Source of the DNA: HXMU1420-2 sp040830545
GTDB taxonomy: Bacteria > Pseudomonadota > Alphaproteobacteria > Rhodobacterales > Rhodobacteraceae
Reading direction: 5' to 3'
DNA: 17,192 bases
NCBI GenBank assembly: GCA_040830545.1
Contig: JBFOMB010000207.1
Location: 1-17,192, forward strand
The translations under genes were made by a program, and so were the position numbers. Shown one piece after another: positions 6,145 through 12,973 of this stretch. Within the stretch, counting starts at the first letter, position 1, and each line of letters begins with the position of its first letter. The notes beneath the pieces were generated by a model. That model ran no database searches. It had not been told where the DNA came from and saw nothing but the letters and a program-made list of their open reading frames with translations.

Positions 6145-6173
6145 CGCATACGCCCTATTTCCTGACAGGGCAA
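6145..6173 (-). promoter_or_regulatory. Weak candidate promoter for the rpmC-rpsQ block
   Basis: On the minus strand TTGCCC (6173-6168) and TATGCG (6150-6145) are 17 nt apart, in the 127-nt gap between the oxygenase stop and rpmC. The same region can form a short GCCCT/AGGGC hairpin. Only half of each hexamer matches consensus, so read-through from the oxygenase gene is an alternative. Confidence 0.3.
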
Positions 6174-6186
6174 GCAGAAAGTTGGC

Positions 6187-6816
6187 TTAGCCCCAACCGT
6201 AGTTGAAGCTGACCGAGATCCGCTCGTCTTCGGCCATGTTCATTGGCACCTCATGCCGCAGCCAGCTTTCCCACAGCAGGACATCCCCGACCTGCGGCTT
6301 CACATAGTGAAACATGCGCTGATCCGCGCGCGCATCCTTGCGTCGCGCGGGGGCGGCCATCATGCGGCCTGATCGCGGGTCTTCGAGCTTCAGCGCGCTG
6401 GCCCCATCGGGCATGGCCACGTAGGTCGTGCCCGAAATGACCGAGTGCGGGTGGATATGAGAGGCATGCATGCCGCCCTCGGGCAGGATGTTGATCCAGA
6501 TGTCTTCCAGCGTCAGCGCCTTGCCGTCCAGATCAAACTCCAGGTCCTCGGCAAAGGCCATGATGTGTTTGTCGAGCAGGTCCACCAGGTCTTTGAAGAT
6601 GGGGAACCGCCAGGGCAGGTCCGTGAGCGAGGCATAAGACGTGTAGCCAGGGTACCCGTTCGCCTCGCACCAGTCCTGCCCGGCCTCGTCATCCTCGGCG
6701 ATCGAATAACAGGACGCCGCCAGTTCGGACGGATCGGGTGCCGGCCCTTCGTCGGACAGGGCGGCCTGATAGAGGCGGGTAACGAAAAGAGAAGAAATCT
6801 GGCGCATGCTCCCCAT
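6187..6816 (-). CDS. 2-oxoglutarate/Fe(II)-dependent oxygenase, TIGR02466-like
   Basis: 209 residues resembling the putative 2OG-Fe(II) oxygenases of TIGR02466/PF13759. A histidine cluster HASHIHPHSVISGTTYV (117-133) should hold the first iron ligands; His188 in WLRHEVPMN is the distal ligand, and Arg199 in ERISVSFNYGWG would bind the 2OG carboxylate. The substrate is unknown for the family as far as I can say. The start is uncertain: ATG at 6816 has a weak AGG upstream, and ATG at 6807 (MRQISSLFVTRLYQA) matches family N-termini but has GGGGAG too close. It lies downstream of the cargo promoter region in opposite orientation and just upstream of rpmC on the same strand, a place usually held by rplP. 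Confidence 0.85.
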   Translation of the reverse strand: MGSMRQISSLFVTRLYQAALSDEGPAPDPSELAASCYSIAEDDEAGQDWCEANGYPGYTSYASLTDLPWRFPIFKDLVDLLDKHIMAFAEDLEFDLDGKALTLEDIWINILPEGGMHASHIHPHSVISGTTYVAMPDGASALKLEDPRSGRMMAAPARRKDARADQRMFHYVKPQVGDVLLWESWLRHEVPMNMAEDERISVSFNYGWG

Positions 6817-6890
6817 TAACCTATCGTGCCAACAGGTGCGAGCGGCGGTCTGTCGCGCATGGTCGGCCGTTATCTGCGTATTTGAGAAAC

Positions 6891-6972
6891 TGACATGTCA
6901 TACCCTTGTCCGGGCACTGTCCCGCACCTACAAAACCAACTCCGCCATCTGGTTCATGTTGTCCTGACATGA
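6891..6972 (+). promoter_or_regulatory. Candidate promoter flanked by two palindromes, upstream of the surface lipoprotein genes
   Basis: TTGTCC (6906-6911) and TACAAA (6929-6934) are 17 nt apart. A perfect 10-bp palindrome TGACATGTCA (6891-6900) ends just before the -35 element. An interrupted palindrome TCATGT-7 nt-ACATGA (6954-6972) lies about 12 to 30 nt past the expected start. Both share the TGACATG core, and their centres are about 67 bp apart. This looks like a controlled promoter with two operators; the regulator is unknown. Confidence 0.4.
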
Positions 6973-7036
6973 GCCGGACAGACCCAAACCAACAGACGAT
7001 CCCCCAACACATCGTTCCAATGCACCTGGTGACCTT

Positions 7037-7699
7037 ATGACGACTCGCGCCCTGTTCCCTATCCTTATGATCCCCGTTCTGGCCGCGTGCGGGTCGGGCA
7101 CTGGTGGTGTAGGCGGCACAACAACAGCCGCCAACCCGGTATCCTCCAGCGTTTTGCCGGTCTCGAACGGGCTGGTGCAGACAGCTTTGTCCCAGCAGAC
7201 CAACAATACAGTCAGCAGACCCACCGTTGGCACGGTAGCCTACACATCCGGTCTGAACACCGCGACCGGGCAGGCCGTGGCGGCGGCCGGGATTTCCGGA
7301 ACACCCAATGTGGGCGCGGCCCGGACGACTGGCACGGCGAGCTACACAACCGACTATGAATACGATGTCATCACCAACGTCACGCAATCCACAACCACTA
7401 TTGGCGGCAACCGGGTGAACCGGGCCGGGACCGTGCAGCTGAACGCGAATTTCGATAATGGAACGCTGACGGGCGGGGACAACTTTCTGGTCGTGAACGG
7501 CACGGTTGCAGGATCGACGGTGGGCGGAAACGTCCGGGCACAATACCTGGGCGCGCCCTCGGCCACGTTTTCAACCAATGGCGCACTGGCTGGGCAGATC
7601 GGGCAAACCGGTGTGATCGGCACGTTCCACGGGACCGGCACCGGCGCCAACTCGACCTCCGAGACGCTGGCGGGCGGGATCGTCGGGGTCGCGAATTGA
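7037..7699 (+). CDS. Slam-dependent surface lipoprotein-like cargo protein 1
   Basis: 220 residues. A lipoprotein signal peptide ends in the lipobox LAAC with acylated Cys18; Gly follows at +2, so inner-membrane retention by Asp is not expected. The rest is rich in Gly/Thr/Asn/Val with alternating beta-strand patterns, ending GVIGTFHG...LAGGIVGVAN, like the C-terminal beta-barrel (TbpB-like) domain of Slam-exported lipoproteins. At about 20 kDa it would be one small barrel, far smaller than TbpB. The mature part has no Lys, Trp or Met. It is a clear paralogue of the next gene, and both precede a Slam gene. The ribosome binding site is weak (GGTG). Ligand unknown; no TonB-dependent receptor is nearby. 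Confidence 0.75.
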   Translation: MTTRALFPILMIPVLAACGSGTGGVGGTTTAANPVSSSVLPVSNGLVQTALSQQTNNTVSRPTVGTVAYTSGLNTATGQAVAAAGISGTPNVGAARTTGTASYTTDYEYDVITNVTQSTTTIGGNRVNRAGTVQLNANFDNGTLTGGDNFLVVNGTVAGSTVGGNVRAQYLGAPSATFSTNGALAGQIGQTGVIGTFHGTGTGANSTSETLAGGIVGVAN

Positions 7700-7988
7700 G
7701 CATGTAGCGTGTTTTCAGGAGACGCGGCAGACCGTGGCAAGGCAAAGCTCGGCACGTCAACGTCGATCACAGCAAACTCGTGATTTGGTGCTGGGTCTGC
7801 GCGTATTTTTGGTGACTGACAAACAGGCTCAACTGTTCAACGCTTGCATGCGTGTTGCCACCAAAACACACGCAGAAAGGTTCCGGCTGGCAGATTGACG
7901 CAGAAGCGCATCAACGCGTTGCCCTTTTCAACCATGCGGCGTAGCCAGCGCTTCGCTGCAATCCTTAACAGTTGAAATAGGCGCCCCT
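7700..7988 (+). other. Gap between the two cargo lipoprotein genes
   Basis: The 289-nt gap holds no gene I can support. No clear promoter, terminator or operator was found. CAACTGTT (7830-7837) and AACAGTTG (7967-7974) are inverted copies 129 nt apart, which may be chance. The gap is long for an operon, so the second cargo gene may have its own promoter. Confidence 0.4.
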
Positions 7989-8648
7989 ATGAAATCCCTT
8001 GCTGCCGCTACTTCTTTTGCCTGCTTTGTTGCCCTGAGTGCTTGTAGTTCCGGTGGCGGCGGATCATTGGTGGCCTCCTCGCCCGTGGCCTCCAGCTTTG
8101 GCACCGTGGTCGGCAATCAATTGGCCACGACGCTGTCAAATGAAAACAATGGGACAGTGTCAAACGCAGCGGTTGGAACGGTGGCTTATATATCGGGGCT
8201 GAACCAAACCACCGGACAGGCCGTGACCGCCGCGGGGATTGCCGGAACACCCACGGTCGGACCTGCGCGCACAACCGGCACAGCCACCTACGCTGCGCGA
8301 TACGAATACGACACCATCATCAACGTGGAACGCAACGGAACCGTTTCCACGCGAACCATTGGCGGGAACCGCATCAATCGCAGCGGAGCCATCACGCTAA
8401 ATGCTGATTTCGACCAGGGTACCTTGCGGGGAGATGCGCTGTTTTTGAACGTCAACGGAACGATATCCGGGTCCGAACTGGGTGGATCCGTGCGGACCAC
8501 GCCCAACATCGTGTCCACTGGACGGACGACCGGTGAGCTGCAAGGGCAAATTGGAGCCACCGGCGTGATCGGGGCCTTTCATGGCACCGAAACCAGCTTT
8601 CTCGGCAACTCGACCGTTGCGGGCGGGTTTGTCGGGGTCGCGAACTAG
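7989..8648 (+). CDS. Slam-dependent surface lipoprotein-like cargo protein 2
   Basis: 219 residues, paralogue of the gene at 7037-7699. A signal peptide ends in LSAC with acylated Cys19, followed by SSGGGGS. The body aligns with the first paralogue over its length, sharing blocks such as GTVAY, SGLN, TGQAV, ARTTGTA, YEYD, TIGGNR and a near-identical end GQIG-TGVIG-FHGT...GVAN. By eye more than half of the last 150 residues agree, while the linker after the cysteine and a segment near the middle differ. The mature chain lacks Lys, Trp and Met. The stop lies 15 nt before the Slam start, so these two are probably co-transcribed. It probably folds as a small surface beta-barrel; the function is unknown. 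Confidence 0.75.
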   Translation: MKSLAAATSFACFVALSACSSGGGGSLVASSPVASSFGTVVGNQLATTLSNENNGTVSNAAVGTVAYISGLNQTTGQAVTAAGIAGTPTVGPARTTGTATYAARYEYDTIINVERNGTVSTRTIGGNRINRSGAITLNADFDQGTLRGDALFLNVNGTISGSELGGSVRTTPNIVSTGRTTGELQGQIGATGVIGAFHGTETSFLGNSTVAGGFVGVAN

Positions 8649-8663
8649 CGTGAAAACAGTGGG

Positions 8664-9968
8664 ATGACGGTGACCGGAAACTGGAACGCTGTGCGCATCG
8701 TCGCCGTCATCTTTCTGTTGATCGCTGGCGTTTTTGCGACCGGCGCTTCGGCGCAATCCTCGCTGGAAGGGTCATTGGCCGATCTGATCAATGCGGGCCA
8801 ATATCAAGAGGCGCGCGATCTGCTGGCGCGCAGCCCACATGGTGAACCCGACCGCCTGCTGCTGGAAGGACGCATCCTGAAGGCCCAGGGACGGTTTGGT
8901 GAGGCGATCCCGCTTCTGGATCAGGCACTGCGGTTGCGGGGTGACGATCTGGCGATCCGACGGGAGCTGGCGCATACGCAATACCTGGCGCAGCAATACC
9001 GCCCTGCCCTGTTTCACCTGCGCCGATTGGAACGCACGGACCCGGATCCGCAATTGCGCAACGCCTATGGGCAGCTCAGGGCGCAGATTGACCGGGAACG
9101 TCCCATATCCTTTCGCTTCAATTTCTCGATTGAACCCAGCACCAATATCACGCGCGGCACGACCAACGTGTTTTTCGACGCAAACGGGCGGCGGTTCACG
9201 GTGTCCTCCCTGTCGCGGTCCCGGTCGGGTGTGGGGTATTTTGCCGGGGGCGATGTGTCGTTCAACATGCCCCTGGACGGGAACCAGCGGCTGAGCTTTG
9301 TAGTGGGCGCGAACCAGACCCGGTATAGCGTTGACAACCAACTGGGTCGAACGCGGGCAAGGGTGGGGTTGGCCTATGACGTGACGCGCGAACGCTACCG
9401 GTTCAGCGCCCTTCCGTTCTATCGCTACGAGGACCGCGAGGACGGGGATGACAATGACACCATCGGGATCGTGCTGAGCAGCGAGTACCTGATCACCGGA
9501 CGCAATCGTCTGATCTTTGACGGGGTGTTCGAGGATATCAGCTATCGCCAGTTGGATGTGCGCAACGGGCTGCGGTCAAACGTGGCAATTGGCGGGCGGT
9601 ATCTGGCGTCGAGCACGATGTTCTATTCTTATGGTGTCACGCTGGAACGGATAAACACTGGCCTCTCGCACAACCGGTATCGCGGATACGGCCTGTTCGG
9701 ATCGGTCGAGCGGCAGTTGGCCTCCGGCATGGTGGTGACGGCAGCTGCGCGGATCGGGATGCGGGGGTTTGACGATCTGTTCCCCTTTGCCGGGGTCAAG
9801 CGGCAGGACGAGTTCGGCATCCTGTCTCTGTCCTTGCGCAACAGCCGTTGGAACCTGTCAGGGATCACCCCGACGATGACCTGCACGCATGAGGTCAACC
9901 GGTCGAACCTGTCGCTTTATGATTTCAACGCCACCGGCTGCCGGATCGGGTTCACACGGAGTTTTTGA
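8664..9968 (+). CDS. slam: Slam-type surface lipoprotein assembly modifier (type XI secretion outer-membrane protein)
   Basis: 434 residues. The signal peptide is cleaved near ASA|QSS (30/31). Residues about 33-135 are TPR repeats (NAGQYQEARDLL, AQGRFGEAIPLLDQAL, LAQQYRPALFHLRRL). From about 140 to the end are repeated amphipathic strands (SFRFNFSIEPSTNITRG, RARVGLAYDV, RYRFSALPFYRYED) ending RIGFTRSF with a terminal Phe, the pattern of an outer-membrane barrel. This TPR plus DUF560-type barrel is the Slam architecture, which moves lipoproteins to the cell surface. The length is slightly below Neisseria Slam1. The two lipoproteins directly upstream are the obvious cargo. The ATG lacks a strong Shine-Dalgarno, suggesting coupling to the preceding gene. 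Confidence 0.85.
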   Translation: MTVTGNWNAVRIVAVIFLLIAGVFATGASAQSSLEGSLADLINAGQYQEARDLLARSPHGEPDRLLLEGRILKAQGRFGEAIPLLDQALRLRGDDLAIRRELAHTQYLAQQYRPALFHLRRLERTDPDPQLRNAYGQLRAQIDRERPISFRFNFSIEPSTNITRGTTNVFFDANGRRFTVSSLSRSRSGVGYFAGGDVSFNMPLDGNQRLSFVVGANQTRYSVDNQLGRTRARVGLAYDVTRERYRFSALPFYRYEDREDGDDNDTIGIVLSSEYLITGRNRLIFDGVFEDISYRQLDVRNGLRSNVAIGGRYLASSTMFYSYGVTLERINTGLSHNRYRGYGLFGSVERQLASGMVVTAAARIGMRGFDDLFPFAGVKRQDEFGILSLSLRNSRWNLSGITPTMTCTHEVNRSNLSLYDFNATGCRIGFTRSF

Positions 9969-9980
9969 GCCTGTCGCGCC

Positions 9981-10298
9981 TCACCGCACCGGACGGGACC
10001 GCAGGAACAGGTACAACGGCAACCCGCAACTGACTCCGATGCAGAAGGTGGCGGGGATCGCGATCAGCGCGAGCCAGTTCCGGCGCGTTGCGACCTCGGC
10101 AATGATGAACACGGTCAACGCGACGGCGGCCACGGTCAGGTCCCAGACCAGCCCCTTGGTTGCCGCGTTCACGTTCCACGCCTGCAGCATGGGTCCCAGA
10201 TCGTAGCCGTGTTCGTTGAACCACTGGAAGAAATAGTACATCGGATGCACCGCACCCCAGATGGCCAGGGCCAGGTAGATCAGGCGCAGGACAGACAT
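9981..10298 (-). CDS. DUF2834 family small membrane protein
   Basis: 105 residues with three predicted membrane segments: about 5-23 (LIYLALAIWGAVHPMYYFF), 49-70 (GLVWDLTVAAVALTVFIIAE) and 74-99. The arrangement, with WDLTVAA in the second helix and an acidic residue in FIIAEVA, fits DUF2834, a family with no known function. It follows the small lipoprotein by 3 nt and so belongs to the argH transcript. It converges with the Slam gene 12 nt away, with no visible terminator between. Confidence 0.75.
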   Translation of the reverse strand: MSVLRLIYLALAIWGAVHPMYYFFQWFNEHGYDLGPMLQAWNVNAATKGLVWDLTVAAVALTVFIIAEVATRRNWLALIAIPATFCIGVSCGLPLYLFLRSRPVR

Positions 10299-10301
10299 GG
10301 A

Positions 10302-10529
10302 TCAAAAGCCCAGATACAGCGAGATCGGCCCGCGATGCAGCCCCAGCGCACCGCCAACATGCACATTGCCGCCGCTGCCGACCCCGACATAGGTGTTCAG
10401 GGTCCGTTGAACCGGGGGCGGATCTGTGGGCTCGGGCGGGACGGGTTCCCCGTCCGCGCCACAGGCCGCCAAGGTAAACAACAGCAGGGCAGCTGCTGCA
10501 CGTGTCACTCTGCGAGGCGTGTGTTCCAT
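10302..10529 (-). CDS. Small lipoprotein downstream of argH
   Basis: 75 residues. A basic N-terminus and hydrophobic core end in the lipobox LAAC, giving an acylated Cys at about residue 23; a Pro-rich linker (EPVPPEPTDPPPVQR) and a Gly-rich tail (YVGVGSGGNVHVGGALGLHR) follow. The ATG at 10529 lies within argH (25-nt overlap) and has GGGAG about 11 nt upstream. A GTG at 10508 would overlap the argH stop as GTGA and still give a short signal peptide. Small lipoproteins beside argH are familiar in alphaproteobacteria; the function is unknown. Confidence 0.75.
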   Translation of the reverse strand: MEHTPRRVTRAAAALLLFTLAACGADGEPVPPEPTDPPPVQRTLNTYVGVGSGGNVHVGGALGLHRGPISLYLGF

Positions 10530-11899
10530 CTGGCGATTTGCTCCCTGACGCGGGCCGGCGCGGTTCCCCCATAAGACATGCGCGAGTTGACCGAATTTTC
10601 AACTGTCAGGACAGAATACACATCTTCGGTGATTCCGCTATGGACCGCCTGCATGTCGGCCAGCGACAGCTCAGACAGGTCACATCCGGCCTCTTCAGCC
10701 TTGGCCACCAGCGATCCGGTCACGTGATGGGCATCGCGGAACGGCAGACCCAGAACGCGCACCAGCCAGTCCGCCAGATCGGTCGCAGTGGAGAAGCCCG
10801 AGCCCGCAGCCGCCGCCAGCGCCGCGCGATTGGCGCTCATATCGCGCACCATGCCTTCCATCGCCGCCAGCGCCAACATCCAGTTGTCAGCCGCGTCAAA
10901 GACCTGTTCCTTGTCTTCCTGCATGTCCTTGGAATAGGTCAGCGCAAGCCCCTTCATCACCATCATCAGCGCGGTCTGCGCCCCGAAGATGCGCCCGACC
11001 TTGGCACGGATCAGCTCTGCCGCGTCCGGGTTTTTCTTCTGCGGCATGATGGAAGACCCGGTGGAAAACCGGTCGCTCAATGCCACAAACCGGAACTGCG
11101 CGCTGGACCAGATCACCAGTTCTTCGGCAAAGCGGCTGAGATGCATGGCGCTGATGGAGGCGGTGTTCAGAAACTCCAGCGCGAAATCGCGGTCGCTGAC
11201 CGCATCCAGTGAGTTCGCCGCTGGGCGGTCAAAGCCAAGGGCCGCCGCTGTCATCTCGCGATCGATCGGGAAGGACGTGCCAGCCAGTGCCGCAGCCCCA
11301 AGTGGCGATTCGTTCATCCGCGCGCGGGCATCACGCACACGGGACAGATCGCGCCCGAACATTTCTACATAGGCCATCATGTGGTGACCCCAAGTCACAG
11401 GCTGCGCCGTCTGCAGATGGGTGAAACCCGGCATGACCCAATCTGCGCCTGCCTCGGCCTGAGCGAGGAGCGCTCGCAAGAGAGCGACGAGCCCCGCGTC
11501 CGCCGCGTCCAGTTGATCGCGGACCCACAGCTTGAAATCGGTCGCAACTTGGTCGTTGCGCGACCGCCCTGTGTGCAGCCGACCGGCGGGTTCGCCGATC
11601 TCCTCTTTCAGGCGGGCCTCCACATTCATATGGATGTCTTCCAGCGCGGTCGAAAACGCAAATGTTCCGGCCTCGATCTCTGACAACACCGTGAGCAGCC
11701 CTTCCCGGATCGCCTCGGCATCATTATCAGTCAGGATGCCTGTCGCGGCCAGCATCGCCGCATGGGCCCGCGACCCGGCAATGTCCTGGGCTGCCATTCG
11801 CTGATCGAACCCGATCGAGGCATTGATCGCCTCCATGATTGCATCGGGGCCTTCAGCGAACCGGCCGCCCCACATCTGGTTCGAGGATTTGTCTGACAT
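10505..11899 (-). CDS. argH: Argininosuccinate lyase
   Basis: Last step of arginine synthesis: argininosuccinate to arginine plus fumarate, a cytosolic homotetramer. 464 residues, the usual length. Seen: MWGGRFAEGPD at the N-terminus, HTGRSRNDQ (109-117), FTHLQTAQP with catalytic His161, and the superfamily signature GSSIMPQKKNPD (281-292) carrying the catalytic Ser. The start at 11899 is chosen over an in-frame ATG at 11932 because it matches family length and has GGAGG upstream (11905-11909). The tlpA start is only 19 nt away on the other strand, so the argH promoter must lie inside tlpA. Confidence 0.98.
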   Translation of the reverse strand: MSDKSSNQMWGGRFAEGPDAIMEAINASIGFDQRMAAQDIAGSRAHAAMLAATGILTDNDAEAIREGLLTVLSEIEAGTFAFSTALEDIHMNVEARLKEEIGEPAGRLHTGRSRNDQVATDFKLWVRDQLDAADAGLVALLRALLAQAEAGADWVMPGFTHLQTAQPVTWGHHMMAYVEMFGRDLSRVRDARARMNESPLGAAALAGTSFPIDREMTAAALGFDRPAANSLDAVSDRDFALEFLNTASISAMHLSRFAEELVIWSSAQFRFVALSDRFSTGSSIMPQKKNPDAAELIRAKVGRIFGAQTALMMVMKGLALTYSKDMQEDKEQVFDAADNWMLALAAMEGMVRDMSANRAALAAAAGSGFSTATDLADWLVRVLGLPFRDAHHVTGSLVAKAEEAGCDLSELSLADMQAVHSGITEDVYSVLTVENSVNSRMSYGGTAPARVREQIARWNTRLAE

Positions 11900-11904
11900 G
11901 GATG

Positions 11905-11914
11905 CCTCCGGAGG
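11905..11914. promoter_or_regulatory. Shared palindromic ribosome binding sites of argH and tlpA
   Basis: CCTCCGGAGG is a perfect palindrome in which one half is the argH Shine-Dalgarno (minus strand) and the other the tlpA Shine-Dalgarno (plus strand). Both start codons lie 4-5 nt outside it. The two mRNAs must therefore have 5' ends complementary to each other, and each could fold on its own ribosome binding site or pair with the other transcript. Confidence 0.8.
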
Positions 11915-11918
11915 TCTT

Positions 11919-12485
11919 ATGCGTCTCGTCAAGTTGTTGACCCTTTATCTGGCCCTACTGGCAGGTGCAAACGCTGCAATGGCGGACACCGCCGCGCTGG
12001 AAGCGCTGCGCGACGGCGACATGAAGAAACTGGTGTTCCACAGCGACCCGAAGCTCGCTTCGCAAGCCGCCTATGATCTGGCTGATGGTGCAGGCACCGG
12101 GACGCTGGCGGATTATCAGGGCCAATATGTGCTGCTGAATTTCTGGGCCACGTGGTGCGCGCCCTGCCGCAAGGAGATGCCGACTCTGGCCGCGTTGCAA
12201 AGCGAGTTTGGCGGCGACGGTTTTCAGGTGGTCACGCTGGCCACAGGGCGCAACAACCCGGCAGGCATCGTGAAGTTCTTTGACAAGATCGGCGTCGACA
12301 ACCTGCCTCGCCATCAGGACCCGAAACAGGCACTGGCCCGCGACATGGCCGTTCTGGGCCTGCCGATCACCGTGATCCTCGACCCGGAGGGGAACGAAAT
12401 CGCTCGCCTGCGCGGGGACGCGGATTGGCATTCCGACAGCGCGCGGGCGATCATCGCCGCCTTAATCGCCCAGGGTGAGTCCTGA
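11919..12485 (+). CDS. tlpA: TlpA-like periplasmic thioredoxin
   Basis: 188 residues. An N-terminal hydrophobic segment (residues 2-20, LLTLYLALLAGANAAMADT) acts as signal or membrane anchor. The thioredoxin fold follows, with the redox site WCAPC (Cys80, Cys83) within NFWATWCAPCRKEMPTLAAL, and a cis-Pro loop GLPITVILDPEG. TlpA/ResE-type proteins act as periplasmic disulfide reductants, often in cytochrome c or oxidase maturation; the target here is not shown. The ATG at 11919 has GGAGG 4 nt upstream; the open frame extends upstream but only antisense to argH. argH-tlpA divergence is a recurring alphaproteobacterial arrangement. Confidence 0.92.
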   Translation: MRLVKLLTLYLALLAGANAAMADTAALEALRDGDMKKLVFHSDPKLASQAAYDLADGAGTGTLADYQGQYVLLNFWATWCAPCRKEMPTLAALQSEFGGDGFQVVTLATGRNNPAGIVKFFDKIGVDNLPRHQDPKQALARDMAVLGLPITVILDPEGNEIARLRGDADWHSDSARAIIAALIAQGES

Positions 12486-12537
12486 GGGCGCGTGACAGTG
12501 TCGTCTGCCCGGCGCGCAGGCTGACCCAACGGCGGTT

Positions 12538-12568
12538 TTGACTTTCCCCCATCCTTTCGGCCTATGGT
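12538..12568 (+). promoter_or_regulatory. Weak candidate promoter for the hypothetical-desaturase pair
   Basis: TTGACT (12538-12543) is followed by TATGGT (12563-12568) with a 19-nt spacer, or by CCTATG with 17. It lies 19 nt before the start of the hypothetical gene, which has AGGAGG at 12575-12580. The spacing is not optimal. Confidence 0.3.
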
Positions 12569-12586
12569 CACAACAGGAGGAGCGTC

Positions 12587-12973
12587 ATGCCGCTGGAAAT
12601 CTTGCTGGTTCTGGTCGTGTTCGGCATTTCGGGCATTGCCCTATTGCTGCACCTGACGGGCCGGTCGAAACGGCCTGAACTGACGCTGGACAGCGCGCGC
12701 GCAGCCTGGTCACGACATTTCCCGGATGACACGATAGAGGCGATTCAGGTCTCTATCGAGGGCCATGCTGCATTGGTGCATTCCGACGCTGGCCTGGGTC
12801 TGCTGTGGGTCTTTGGCGCGGACACTGTTGCGCGGCACCTGACCGGATGTGACGTGACTAAAACAGACACCGGCCTGCGAGTGGATTTCCACGATTTCGC
12901 CGCCCCACCCGCGATCTTCCCCCTGACCACCGACGAACGCGCCACATGGCAGGCGCAGATGGAGGCCGCATGA
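12587..12973 (+). CDS. Hypothetical protein with one N-terminal membrane helix
   Basis: 128 residues, not recognised. One membrane helix spans about residues 3-24 (LEILLVLVVFGISGIALLLH), then a soluble domain of about 100 residues with mixed strands and helices (AIQVSIEGHAALVHSDAGLG, GLLWVFGADTVARHLTGCDV). AGGAGG at 12575-12580 fixes the start. It ends in an ATGA overlap with the desaturase-family gene, so the two are translated together and may act together. The membrane anchor plus a C-terminal soluble part could make it an accessory to that enzyme, but nothing in the sequence proves this. Confidence 0.8.
   Translation: MPLEILLVLVVFGISGIALLLHLTGRSKRPELTLDSARAAWSRHFPDDTIEAIQVSIEGHAALVHSDAGLGLLWVFGADTVARHLTGCDVTKTDTGLRVDFHDFAAPPAIFPLTTDERATWQAQMEAA

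Noticed and set aside
6821..7543. 240-codon minus-strand frame across the cargo promoter and first lipoprotein gene
   Set aside because: Low-complexity Arg/Cys/Gly sequence with no fold signal; the plus strand has a clear lipoprotein.
11823..11918. Longer N-terminus for the thioredoxin
   Set aside because: The extension is antisense to argH and would bury the signal sequence; the ATG at 11919 has a good ribosome binding site.
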